From contig CM055101.1 in the NCBI GenBank assembly GCA_029204225.1, forward strand, positions 64,070,671-64,134,670: DNA of 64,000 nucleotides. The letters are read 5' to 3'. The stretch comes from Diphasiastrum complanatum (Eukaryota; Streptophyta; Lycopodiopsida; Lycopodiales; Lycopodiaceae). Below, piece by piece: positions 24,494-34,651 of this stretch; positions within the stretch are counted from its first letter, which is position 1, and each line of letters starts with the position of its first letter. Under the pieces are notes generated by a model, which saw only the letters and a list, made by a program, of their open reading frames with translations, did no database searches and had not been told where the DNA came from. A program made the position numbers and the translations under genes.

Positions 24494-25628
24494 CCACCCA
24501 CCTCACTATTATGCATCATACACTAGACACGGTATGGTGAGCATATGTTGCAAGTCTCAGTTTCTATGCATACATCTTTATTGCACCTCTATAAAAACTC
24601 TGAGCTGCATTTGGGCATTTGCTAACTTCTATGGGCATAAATGAATGTATAAATGCATAGTTGAAGGGGGGTTGAGAGAGGAAAAAATGAGAACAAAAAC
24701 AGTGCAGTGGGGTGGGGAGTGACTCCATCGCCCAATGGGTAAGGCACAAAAGAAAAATATATAAAAAAGTGGAAAAGAAAAACAAAAAAAGAAAGAGAAA
24801 GAAAGACTGAGAAAAAAGTAAGAGAAAAAAGAAAGAGACTTCAATTGTATGTATCAGATCTCGAACCAATTTGTGAGGATGAGTGACGCCTCACACATCC
24901 ATAAGAGGCGAGGACGATTTTCCTAATTGATTCCATAGACTAGCGAAAAACTAGTACTTCCTAGCATCTTGTGTATTGGATCTTAGGATAGTAAGTTGTC
25001 CTACATGGACTACTGTCAGAATATAGGGCTTGAGAGGAGAGTCTATACAGAGAGGAGACTAGATGGTTATTCCCTATTGAATCCATTCTTAGAGAGTATA
25101 AGTTGAATGTCTAAACAAAAAAAAAAAAAATTGATAATCACCAGTATAGACCGGTTTCAGAGTTGGGGCACTAAAGCCTCATCGTGCATACATTCACACA
25201 CACATCAATGACACGGTGTTAGACACAATACTGATGACCTGCATCCATATCATCCCATCTCCAATCCTGAGATTTGCATTTGCATATCCCTCCATGCATG
25301 GGTCCGAAAGTGGGCATTGCCTTACATCTGATAGAATTGGGAGCATTTGCCATTTAGGTCACAGGTGGGTTTTTGCAAGTATGAAGACACCAAACTGTTC
25401 AAAGATGTTGTGGTTAAATCCGATCCGGTTGCAGATGGGTCCTAAGGGCTAAATCGATGGCCTTTGGGTAGGAAGCTGTTGAAGACATCCTACCAACTCA
25501 CTGTGGTTAGCATCACCCAACAAGGGTGTTGAGCCCACTAACTTGATCCACCACCAGGAGCTGGTCTGCGAAACCAGAGACTCTGGGTCCGCCGTATGGG
25601 GAACATACTACCCAGTGGTAGTCACCAA
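24494..25628 (+). other. 3' non-coding part of the gypsy element
   Basis: It contains a purine-rich tract at 24745-24840 (A/G with almost no pyrimidines). The bases immediately before the right LTR (CAGTGGTAGTCACCAA) are not purine-rich, so the functional polypurine tract is not identified at the expected place. Confidence 0.4.
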
Positions 25629-26675
25629 TGTTAGCCGATATTTCCGCACGAAAAATCGGGCTAATATTGAAGTTTAAGTTTGTAATAATTGAAAAAACCG
25701 ACATAGAAAACCCGGTTATTAGAGGAAAATCGGCATAAATTTTTCTTAGAATTGGGTCCCAACACGACCTAAAGTGACTAGACACAGTTTAAAAGTAAGA
25801 AACTGATTTTCGAAAAAATCGTCAACAATATTTTGTGGTCAAGTTTTGTAAGACCGAGCCAAAAGTGCCGGTCCACCTAGAATTGGGTCCCAGCCCGTCC
25901 TAAATGAGGCTAGAGAAAATTTTGCGGGCTTAGAAATGGCCGGTAAATATTTTATAGCCAATTGTAAAAAAATAGCCGGTATGACCGTGCTAAAATCTCA
26001 CCATGTACTGAGTCCATTTTTACTAATATATGATCACTCAGTGTATTTTTTTGGGAAACCGTGTTGTCGTGGGAGCCCTAGTCATGAATGCCGAAAAAGT
26101 CAACCACAGAAGAAAAAAACCTAGAAAGAAAAGTTTCGGGTAAAAATGGGACCGGGAAATATGGATTCAGTGTCAAGGAGTCACAGAAACCCTAACGACA
26201 AAGTTTCGGCAATTTACGGGGCCAAGTGGTTACCTAACAGGCCAAAAATCCAGACACATGAGCAGTAGGCGCACGGCCCTTGAAAAAACAAAGAAAGGCA
26301 AAAAACGAAGGTACCCAAAAAAAATGGAGGCCGCCTACTAAAAATAGGGGTTGAAAAAGGGCCTCACCCAAAATTTGGATATTAAATGCCAAAACACCTT
26401 GGAGGCTAAAAAATTTGGGAGGTACACCCACTAGCCATTGACATTTTGGGATTCTAGGGTGTACAAAAGGGGAAACTTAAATGGCCTCCCTAGCCTTTGA
26501 CAAAAATGGCATCTTGGCTAGTTTTGGAAGAGAGCTCTGAATGCACCACTCCTCCACTCTCTTATGGAGGCCACTAGGTGTACTATCAAATGGGTTGAGG
26601 ACAAATGGCAAAGAGGGCTTGAAGGGCATGAAAATTGGCAAAGCTTCATTTTGAAGGGGGACACTTGGGTTTATC

Positions 26676-26683
26676 TATAAAAA
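26676..26683 (+). promoter_or_regulatory. LTR TATA box, right copy
   Basis: TATAAAAA in ATCTATAAAAAGGAGCCAAC, equivalent to 14392 in the left LTR. Confidence 0.7.
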
Positions 26684-26703
26684 GGAGCCAACTCTTTGTA
26701 TTT

Positions 26704-26920
26704 GGGAGTGTGTGTAAAATGTGTGTTGAGAGTCAGTGTTGAGAGTTAGTGTTGAGGGGTGTGTGTAAAATGTGTGTTGAGAGTTAGTGTTGAGGGGAGA
26801 TGTGTAAAATGTGTGTTGAGAGTTCGTGTTGAGAGTTAGTGTTGAGGGGATATGTGTAAAATGTGTGTTGAGAGTTAGTGTTGAGGTTATGTGTGTTGAG
26901 AGTTAGCATGTGTGTAAGTG
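26704..26920 (+). repeat. LTR minisatellite, about four units
   Basis: GTGTAAAATGTGTGTTGAGAG occurs four times, separated by TTAGTGTTGAGGGG-type spacers. The left LTR has two. Confidence 0.85.
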
Positions 26921-29084
26921 GGATGTTGAGAGGTAATTCTGTTTGGTGAGAGAGATGGATTGTGCTTTCCTTTTCTTCGATGCTTGAGATGGATGTTTGG
27001 TGAATGCTTAAGTTGGAGAGTTCAATATTGATTCTTGTTCTCACTTTATGTAGTACTTGTGGATCGATGCTTGGTTAGTAATGCTTGTTTCATAGTTGTT
27101 GATGTATTGTTATTGTAGTTACATTTATGTTGAGAGAGAGGGTGAGTGGGTGGTTCATTGATTGGTGTTTTTGGGTGTTAAGTAGGGTAGTTACTTCTTG
27201 CTATCTTACTTTGGTTTTAGGTTGTGGTGGTAGTCTCTCACACATCAGAAGAATAGTGGATGCTTGTTTCTTACTCATTGTTGGTTGGTAGAATGTGTTG
27301 AGAGTTGGAGGAGGGTTTCAATATTTAAGAGGATTTAGTGTTTGCACTTGTTTGTGAGGTGACTATCGTTGCTCATCATATGTTTGAAAGATTCTGGTCG
27401 ATTGAGGGATTAATGCCATTGTCAAATGCAAATGTGTGTTAGTTCTATTTTTGGTTTAATCCATATTAGGATGTGTGATTGAAAGGCAATCACCTTGTTT
27501 TGTAGGGTTGAAAGAACGGCATGGTTGTTTGGGGATGAGGGAATGTCAAATGATGTTTAGTAACCGTTGAGAGGTTGATTGGTGAATGTGCATCGTATAC
27601 TCGTTATTCTCAAAGCAAGAAGTTGTGGAGAAGGCCTATACCTCTTTGTGCATTCGCTGTCACATCTTGTTGGAGGCTGCCCCATCAACTGCTCACTGCC
27701 TTTGCCTCTGTATGCCCTCGGAGCGGCCGTTTTTGCCTGTCTGCAGCTGTTTCTGCCTGCTTTGACCTGCCTACTCCTACTCCTCGCTGCCTACACATGC
27801 CTGCGACCCTCTGTCAAGCCTGCCTGCGGCCACCTGTGGGCTACCTGCTGGCCCTGTGATCTATTGTGGCCATGTACTACGTGGCCCTGTACTACCTGCC
27901 CCTGCGACCTACCTGCCTCGCAATCTGTTGCAGCGCACTGTCTGCCTGCGGCCACCTGTGGGCTACCTGCCTGCCTCGTGATCTATTGCGGCCTGCCCTG
28001 CCCTGCTACTGATCTTCCCTCTATCTGCGACTTACTACCTGTCTGCGGCCTGTTTTCAAGCTGTTTTTTCCTGCAGCCGCCTACTGTACCTACCTACGGC
28101 ATGGAATCATCTACGAACGGAGTCTTGTGACCTGTTTTCGGGCTCCCCTGTCTACTGCGATCTGCGACAACCTGCCTCACTGTCCATGTGCTGGCTGTGA
28201 AATGTGCAACAACCTGTGGAATTTTTTTGGCAGTCTGTGGAAAGTTGTTTTCCAGTTCTTTGCTCTCATTGTCCATCCATGTGTTGGCATAAACGACAAG
28301 CTCAATCAATCGGTTTGAAGTCTGAAGACAAACGAAAGTGGTTCAAAGCATTCATGACTAGCATCTCTTCGACTTTACGGCTACCTAATTACACATTGAG
28401 GTAAACGAGTACTTGACCTATGCACTGTCTATTCATTTCAGTTCCATGAAGTTCTGTTGGCCAATCCCTTCGTAGTATGATATCATAGCTTTAATCACTT
28501 GTGATGGAATGAAATTTTTGCAAATATTGTAGTAAAGCAAGTTTTTAAGGGATCAAGTACATCGATTTAAAAGAACGAGTCATACAGATTGTGTTTTGCT
28601 ACGGTTGCATTTTGGGGTTGTATCCATATAACCAAGTGAATACTTGGGAGCCTTTATAGTGAATCGGTTTTAGCATAAATTCAAGCTCAGTTCGAAATCG
28701 TAATATTTTATAAACAGATGCGGCATGGCTGATTAGAACGATGATTGCCTATTTCTAACTTGTTTAGGAAAAGTGATAAGTAAATAAATTTTGTTTCATA
28801 CTGATTTAGAATGTGTTGTACGGAGAGAATTGTAGGTTGGGTAGTTTATATTTTGCTGAGTTAGATTTATTAAACAGCTATAAGGAATCATCAAATTTTT
28901 TGAAGTGTTTCTTACGGTTGTTGTCATTATGAAGCGTATTAATTGGACCCGACCTCTGTGAAACACCAGAGCGGGGAGTCCACCATCTGCGGTTGAAATA
29001 CACCGCCTTGGTTAAAGCGTCACACTAGTCACACCCACCGTCGGTACTGTCTAGCGAAATACCTAGACCCGACGGTCGGCGAAA

Positions 29085-29830
29085 AAAAAGCGGTGCGTAT
29101 AACTTGCACCCCACGAGCACATCATAGACAGTAAATCGGTTTTCAGTCCATGTAAGATCTTTACCAACTGTAAGCCGAATTCACTGGGGAAAGAAACGTT
29201 AGCGATCAAAAGTTTTTGCGGAACCATAATTCTAGGAAGCTAGTGAATCATTGCACCAAAAGTACTAGCACCCCCTCCTTGCAACCGTATCTCTGAGAGC
29301 CTGGAAAACTCTCATCGGTTGGGGAGCACGGGGTAACAGAGGAAGCCCCCAAGATTGGATGTGGCAGGACCTTCGTTTCTCACGTAGGGCATATCCACCA
29401 TCAGTAGTGGTGCCCCTTGACTTTTTTAGGACGTTTTGGCTAGACCAATCCCCTGTCAAAAATGGCCCTGACAGCTTTCTCAGTACTGTGAAAATAGGCT
29501 ATAAAGATCTACTTGAAAATCTTCTAGAAGTCAAAATTCGTCTACTTCAGCTTATTCCACACGTGTGAGCTGTCCTCTACACATGGGATGTGACACCTAA
29601 CCAAAGGATGTGGCTCATGCAAGCAATAGATTGATGTCATGTGTCATATGTCTAGAAAACTAGTTTTTGGTCTTTTTAGCCACTAGAACTTGAATTAAAT
29701 CATATGTACAACCTATATGATTATGGTACATGACAGGTACACTATTTTCACACGTGGGAACAGGCTCCACACATGTGTGTTTATCTATATACAAGATTTT
29801 TGGCCTCTACCAAACTTATTTTTGCATTTT
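29085..29830. other. Spacer between right LTR and minus-strand pol
   Basis: No gene was recognised. Palindromic-like words ACACGTGTG (29560) and ACACATGTGTG (29772) occur. The open frame 29359-29568 shows no motif. Confidence 0.3.
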
Positions 29831-31375
29831 TCACAAGACTAATGAATCAATTGCCTCTTTTGTACTTTTGTCAAAGAGTCATTCGGTTGTCCTAGCATCA
29901 GATACTCAACAATATCCACTGCCCACTCAGGCACTGCTTCTACATAGAATAAAGCAGCATCTGGTAATTCATCATCCACTTCAGTATTAACTGGTGCAGA
30001 TTCAATTCGCAAAACGTGGTCAACTAGATAATGTTGCTTCCCCTTACGAACCACAATTCGAAAGCCAAATTCAGTCGGTAACAATAACCATCTTGCAATA
30101 CACCCAGTATTGCACGTCTTGTGTACCAAGTAAAGTAACGGCTGGTGATCCGTATAAAATGCAAAGTGCATTTTCATGAGGTAATGACAAAATTTCCGGA
30201 CAGAGAAAATCATGGCTAACGCTTCACGTTCTGTTGTTGAATAGTTCTTCTCAGGATCTGTAAGTTGTCTGCTTGCAAATCGTATTGGATAGTCCTTCTT
30301 ATAGTCACCTGCGTTAAAACTGATCCAATTGCATATGTTGAGGCATCCGTGTGAACATGAAACTCAATCATCCAATCTGGAGAACGCACTATTGATGCTG
30401 AAGTTAATGTTTTTTTTTTAATTTTTCAAAAGCTTCTAACGCCTCTACTGTCCAAATAGGAACAATAGTCAGTTTGTAGATAGGTCTTGCTAAATTCACA
30501 AAGAAGATAATAAAAATTCGATAATAATTCGCATGACCCATAAACACATAAACTCCACGAATTGTTGTTTGTAGTAGCAATTCCACAATAACCTTGATTT
30601 TAGAATAATTTGTGGCAATGCAATGTCTCGATATCACATGCCCAAGCACAACTCCGTGGGAAACCCATATTTGGCATTTTTTTGGATTTAGAAAAATTTG
30701 ATACTTGTGACATCTTTCAAATATTTATTCCAATCGATCCAGGTGGTTTGTATCTATGCTATGGACTCCAAGGTCATCCAAGTAAATTTCAAGGAATTTA
30801 TGTAGATAATCTTTAAAAGCAAATTGTGTTACTCTTTGGAACAAAGTTGGTGCACTACAGAGTCCAAGCGACATGACTTTGTAAGCATAGGTGCCCCATT
30901 CTGTTGCAAAAGTTGTTTTGTGGCGATCTGTAGGTGCAATCTTGACCTGGTTGTAACCACTAAATCCATCTAAAAAACTATAAGCTTTTGCTCCAACAAG
31001 GCGGTCCAAAATGCTTTCAGTAAAAGGTAATGGACAGTGATCCTTCCGCATCACTTTGTTCAAAGCCTTGAGATTCACACAAATTCTCAATTTCTCATTC
31101 TTCTTAAGAACAATAACAATCGGTGAAACCCATTCGGTATGCTCGATCTCATAAATGAAATCTGCGTCAAGCAATCTCTGAAGCTCATTCTATATCAGAT
31201 CCGCAACATTAGGATTACAACGATAGAACTTTGTAATCTTTGGAACTGCATCAGGTACTAAAAGTATGGTGTGTTCAATAACTGACGTCGGAATACCTTT
31301 GAGATCTTGATAAGTCCTTGCAAAGCAATCTTGATACTGAATAAGTAACATTCGGAACGCTTGAAACTATTCACC
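29831..31375 (-). pseudogene. Ty3/gypsy RT-RNase H fragment (minus strand)
   Basis: From 31375 downwards: an entry segment (FARTYQDLKGIP), RT blocks EWVSPIVIVLKK, LRICVNLKALN, YSFLDGFSGYNQ and MSLGLCSAP, catalytic YLDD, then a connection and RNase H with HTDAS, STTEREAL and YTDHQPLLYL. It ends in the spacer before integrase (LTKVQKRQLIH). Defects are a stop near 31190, a one-base shift near 30320 and other small breaks. Protease and gag are missing upstream. It stops exactly where integrase coding should begin; the plus-strand integrase at 16.48 kb starts at the matching point. Confidence 0.85.
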
Positions 31376-31750
31376 CTTGTCTATCCTCAACCCAAGATCT
31401 AATCAATCTAGCATCAAGGAGATGAAGTCAGTTGTCACGCGGAGGTTCGTTCCCATGAGAGCGATAGCATAGTTTAGATTTCAGCACGAATGGAAGATTC
31501 ACGTCTAACTCTAACATCCATTAATCCTATAACACTAAGATCCACAATGAAGATAGCTTACTCTTTTTCTCTCTCTTTTTCTCTCTCATATAAAGTATAA
31601 AAACATGCAATCCCAATAACAATCAGATCCAACAATTAGCAAAGACAATAAAAACATGAGAGATGAAGACAAAGTGATAGAGAGCAAGGACATTCATAAA
31701 TCCATTCACAAGAGATCCACTCTGCTTTATTGAAATGCTTCTTGGTTTCC
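31376..31750. other. Unassigned retroelement-like sequence
   Basis: Lies between the pol fragment and an LTR-like repeat. No primer-binding site or coding motif was seen. A CT-rich patch lies at 31560-31590. Confidence 0.3.
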
Positions 31751-31819
31751 AAGGGAAGGCTCGAACTTGAGACCAAAAAAACTTTGGATGTCAAGCTAAC
31801 CAATTGAGCCAACTCCCTT
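31751..31819 (-). mobile_element. tRNA-derived sequence (SINE head or tRNA relic)
   Basis: The minus strand shows an A-box-like TTGGCTCAATTGGTTAGC and, about 40 bases later, a B-box-like CAAGTTCGAGCC. AAGGGA and TCCCTT pair at the ends like an acceptor stem. The anticodon arm is disturbed by a T run, so it is not a working tRNA. A SINE promoter is likely; no tail or target duplication was defined. Confidence 0.45.
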
Positions 31820-31876
31820 AATTGCTTTATTGAAATGAAGATATGTACATGTGTAGGAACTCGAGTTGGTCCTTTT

Positions 31877-32183
31877 TTATAGTAGAGAGGAAAACTCTGA
31901 CCTCTGAATCCTATTGTTCCAATTCTGCCTCCCTAGCTATTCAAATTTAAAAAAGAGTGGAACCTCATTCAAATTGGAGGGAAACTCAACTTTATTCACT
32001 AACTTGACATTTAGGCCCTGCGACATTAAAGTCCCGCAAAAAGACCTAAAGTCCTTTTATTGACCTTCTAATTATCAAATAACTATGTGATCATCGGGTT
32101 GGACTTACACACGCAGGGTGCCAAATCTCTCTCACTTATTAACTAGGGTTAGGGTTGCCTTGGGATCCGCAAACCCTCCAACA
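31877..32183 (-). repeat. LTR-like repeat, copy B (minus orientation)
   Basis: It matches 10696-11003. Read on the minus strand it begins TGTTGGAGGGTTTGCGG and reaches a TATA-like CTATAAAAAAGG. Beyond it, TGTACATATCTTCATTTC and AATAAAGC resemble the LTR at 38.3-38.8 kb, so these repeats belong to related families. Confidence 0.65.
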
Positions 32184-32339
32184 TATGTCTATATATATTT
32201 GAGTGAAAAAATGATCTCAATATTACTATTTTAGATCAATTGAATGTAAAGTGCTACTAACTCCTAAGACTTTGCAGTTGAACAATATATTACCTCTCTA
32301 AAATATCTCATTGGACATAAAATATTCTAGAAACTGGGC

Positions 32340-32892
32340 ATGGCTGACATGGATAATATCATTACCGGACATCAGGATCACAAAATCAGAGTGTGGAGTG
32401 TTTCTTCGTGGTCTCAATACCGGCTAGTACATAAATTGATAGCCACTCTACCAACGATCAACAATATTCTTGCATCAGGTCTGTGGTGAAACAACTACGT
32501 GCTAGTTCATCGCCATAAGAAATGTATGTGGATTCAGCACACTGATACAGTCTCTGTACTAGCTAAAAGACAAAAAAAAATCCTCTTTATTCTGGATCAT
32601 GGAATAAGAGATTCAAGGTATGGAGGCTCTGGGACTTCAAATGTCTCGAGTCGGTGACTACACACGAAGATGCGATAGACTGTAACTATCCTTTAAAGCT
32701 AGATCACACTGTTACAGGCAATATAAGTTCTCAAATTGATTGTGTAAAGTCAATATCAACCGATTATACACACTTTCAGAGTGAAAATTAGAGTGTGGAA
32801 TGTTTCTTCGCAAGTTGATGGAGGTGATATTCAACTAAATAATTGTTTCCTCCCTCACAAACGGAAACAAAAATGGAGTGCAAGAGGACAGA
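32340..32892 (+). pseudogene. JINGUBANG-like WD40 pseudogene fragment
   Basis: The plus strand encodes ITGHQDHKIRVWSVSS, LIATLPTINNIL, a YV-x-HRHKKCMWIQHTDTVS block, and, after a frameshift in an A9 run at 32572-32580, LYSGSWNKRFKVWRLWDFKC and THEDAIDC. This is the order of consecutive WD repeats in plant JINGUBANG-type (intronless) WD40 proteins. There is a TGA at 32487, a frameshift and a TAG at 32789. A further KIRVWNVSS-like segment follows at 32784. Only the middle of the propeller is present. It is an old gene relic rather than a working gene; whether processed or duplicated cannot be told because the family usually lacks introns. Confidence 0.75.
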
Positions 32893-32968
32893 AATGAGTG
32901 TTGGATATCTTCCTGCCAGCCGTGAGAGAATGCACAGAATTCCCTTGAAGTTTTTGCAGCAATAAATT

Positions 32969-33202
32969 TCATTCATCTTCAAAATCTGACTCATCTGAAG
33001 ATTTATCGAGATGTGTTGGATCTTGAACTTCAATGGGGCCCGAAGGCTTATCAAACTTGCCTTTCTTCAATTTCATCTTCTCCTTTTACTTTTGTCTCTT
33101 AGCTCATTTTTTGGTAATTCGTTCTTTTATCCTTACTTCAATGTGTGCGAGAAACTCAGCTTCCTCTTTTCATTTTTGATAATCTACTTCCCCTGCATCC
33201 AT
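32969..33202 (-). pseudogene. Gene relic with acidic C-terminus
   Basis: From ATG 33202 to TGA 32969 one frame has 77 codons with three internal stops. Its residues are strongly charged: EEAEFLAHIEVRIKERITKK, then Lys-rich, ending GPIEVQDPTHLDKSSDESD and FEDE. A charged helix followed by an acidic tail suggests a real but dead C-terminal exon. Family not recognised. Confidence 0.4.
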
Positions 33203-33527
33203 GCTCTCTGAGCCGCATTTGACAGTACTATACAACAAGCAAACATGAAACAATAATTTCTAAGGAACACAAAATAATCAATCTAATACAAAATCTAATA
33301 TTGAAAGCGATCTGTCTCTGATTGTACCAGGTTCTGACGAGTCAGGTCTAATATTCAAATAAGTCATATTCAGAAGATCCAAGTCTAATATCTGACTCAT
33401 CTGAAGATTCAAAGATGATCTGTCTCTGACTGTACCAGGCTCTGTCTAATTGTCTGTTTGATCAACCTAATAATCAACATAAAATAATCAACCTAATATT
33501 GAAAGCAAGATATCTTCTGTCTGTCTT

Positions 33528-33528
<1 letters not shown>
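33203..33528. repeat. Local duplication around GATCTGTCTCTG
   Basis: GATCTGTCTCTGA-TGTACCAGG occurs at about 33308 and 33416, and AAAATAATCAAYCTAAT twice (about 33270 and 33482). TCTGACTCATCTGAAGATT also recurs from 32985 to about 33390. No gene. Confidence 0.6.
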
Positions 33529-33562
<34 letters not shown>

Positions 33563-33928
33563 AAATAGAAACTGAAGATCATTCTCTCATTAACTAACTG
33601 TTTCAGAAGCTGAAGATCGTTCTCTGGAAGCATGTGTATTTATTTTCTATGAATCACCTGTAAACCTGATCCGAATATGAATCATTCTCTCACACCCCTG
33701 TCCGATCGATCGAGAGAGAGATCTAGAACCGCGAGGGGGGGGGGGGGGGGGGGGGGGGCGGCGGGGGGAATTTCAAATGTGTGTGTGTGTGTGTGTGTAA
33801 AAAAAAAAAAAAAGACTTGTATTTGTGTCAAAAAAAGATTGAGCATACATTTTTTGCGGGCAGCGCGTGACATTTTTGACGATAATGGGTTAAATTTTTT
33901 ACGGCAACCCTTACACACTCTCTCTCTA

Positions 33929-33961
<33 letters not shown>
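33529..33961. repeat. Cluster of microsatellites and homopolymers
   Basis: (GA)n 33529-33555, G24 33735-33758, (TG)n 33778-33798, A15 33799-33813 and (AT)n 33930-33961 lie within 430 bp. Frames running through them are artefacts. Confidence 0.95.
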
Positions 33962-33962
<1 letters not shown>

Positions 33963-34651
33963 CCATTAGAGGAGTTCCAAGGCCCAGAAGGGTTGTCTAA
34001 GAAATGCCACGTAAGAGAGAGAAAATCGTCGGATTTTAAAACTTTGATCGAGTTTTTGGTCTGCCCACACAACTCCGATGACTTGACCTCACTAGTAATG
34101 TATGTAGTTATCTGGAAGTTGGGTAGCCGCAACGCGTGGGGTCCATACTTCAAGATTCTATTTTCTACCATTAACTAACATAACTTTTCATGTAAATGCA
34201 AATCGTATTGCACATCAAAGTTTTCTTTCCATCTACTCAAAGCGTTCACATCAATGGAAAACAGTCTTATCGATCTGAAAATCATGGCAAGAAACTTTGA
34301 ATATTTTGGATCATAATGAGCGCCAACGTGAATCTAAACTTTTGCAATTCTGAAAATACGGAGTGTGTTGGACAAATGGAGCGACAAGGTTATTTCAAAC
34401 TTTTGCAATTCAAAAATTTGCAATTTCAACACACATCTATTGAAAAATTATTTTGCTTATTTTGCTCATAACTGCAACGCTTTGATTTTGCATATAAAGC
34501 AAGAAACATGGAGTGTGATGGATAAAAAAGAACACCAAGGTCATTTCAAACTTTTCCAATTAATTTTTTTTTTTAATTAAAACGAGTTTTAATAGCTTAC
34601 AAGATATATAACAGGTTGGTTTTCTACTAGATTGATCTATCGATTATTAAG
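33962..34651 (+). other. Upstream region of the unrecognised gene
   Basis: Contains diverged repeats: GGAGTGTGTTGGACAAATGG and GGAGTGTGATGGATAAAAAA, each followed by AAGGT-ATTTCAAACTTTT (about 34362 and 34510). No TATA box was chosen with confidence. Confidence 0.4.

Larger units (their letters stand above)
13321..29084 (+). mobile_element. Large-LTR Ty3/gypsy element with a nested insertion
   Basis: Two direct copies of a roughly 3.4-kb LTR bound a decayed pol region. The left copy is 13321-16076 plus 19086-19654; the right copy is 25629-29084. Both start TGTTAGCCGATATTT. The internal order is protease, RT, integrase, RVT_3-like RNase H and a coiled-coil ORF. No gag or primer-binding site is seen: protease begins only about 15 bases after LTR similarity ends, so the 5' internal region seems deleted. 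In a 210-bp sample of the LTRs (near 14190 and 26500) I counted about seven differences by eye. Neither a target-site duplication nor a clear CA terminus was found, so the right border is approximate. Confidence 0.75.
25629..29084 (+). repeat. Right LTR of the gypsy element
   Basis: About 3.45 kb, starting TGTTAGCCGATATTT and uninterrupted. It is collinear with both pieces of the left copy. Open frames at 27575-28404 repeat those of the left copy and come from the C-rich internal repeats. Its end at CGGCGAAAA is set by loss of similarity only. Confidence 0.85.
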
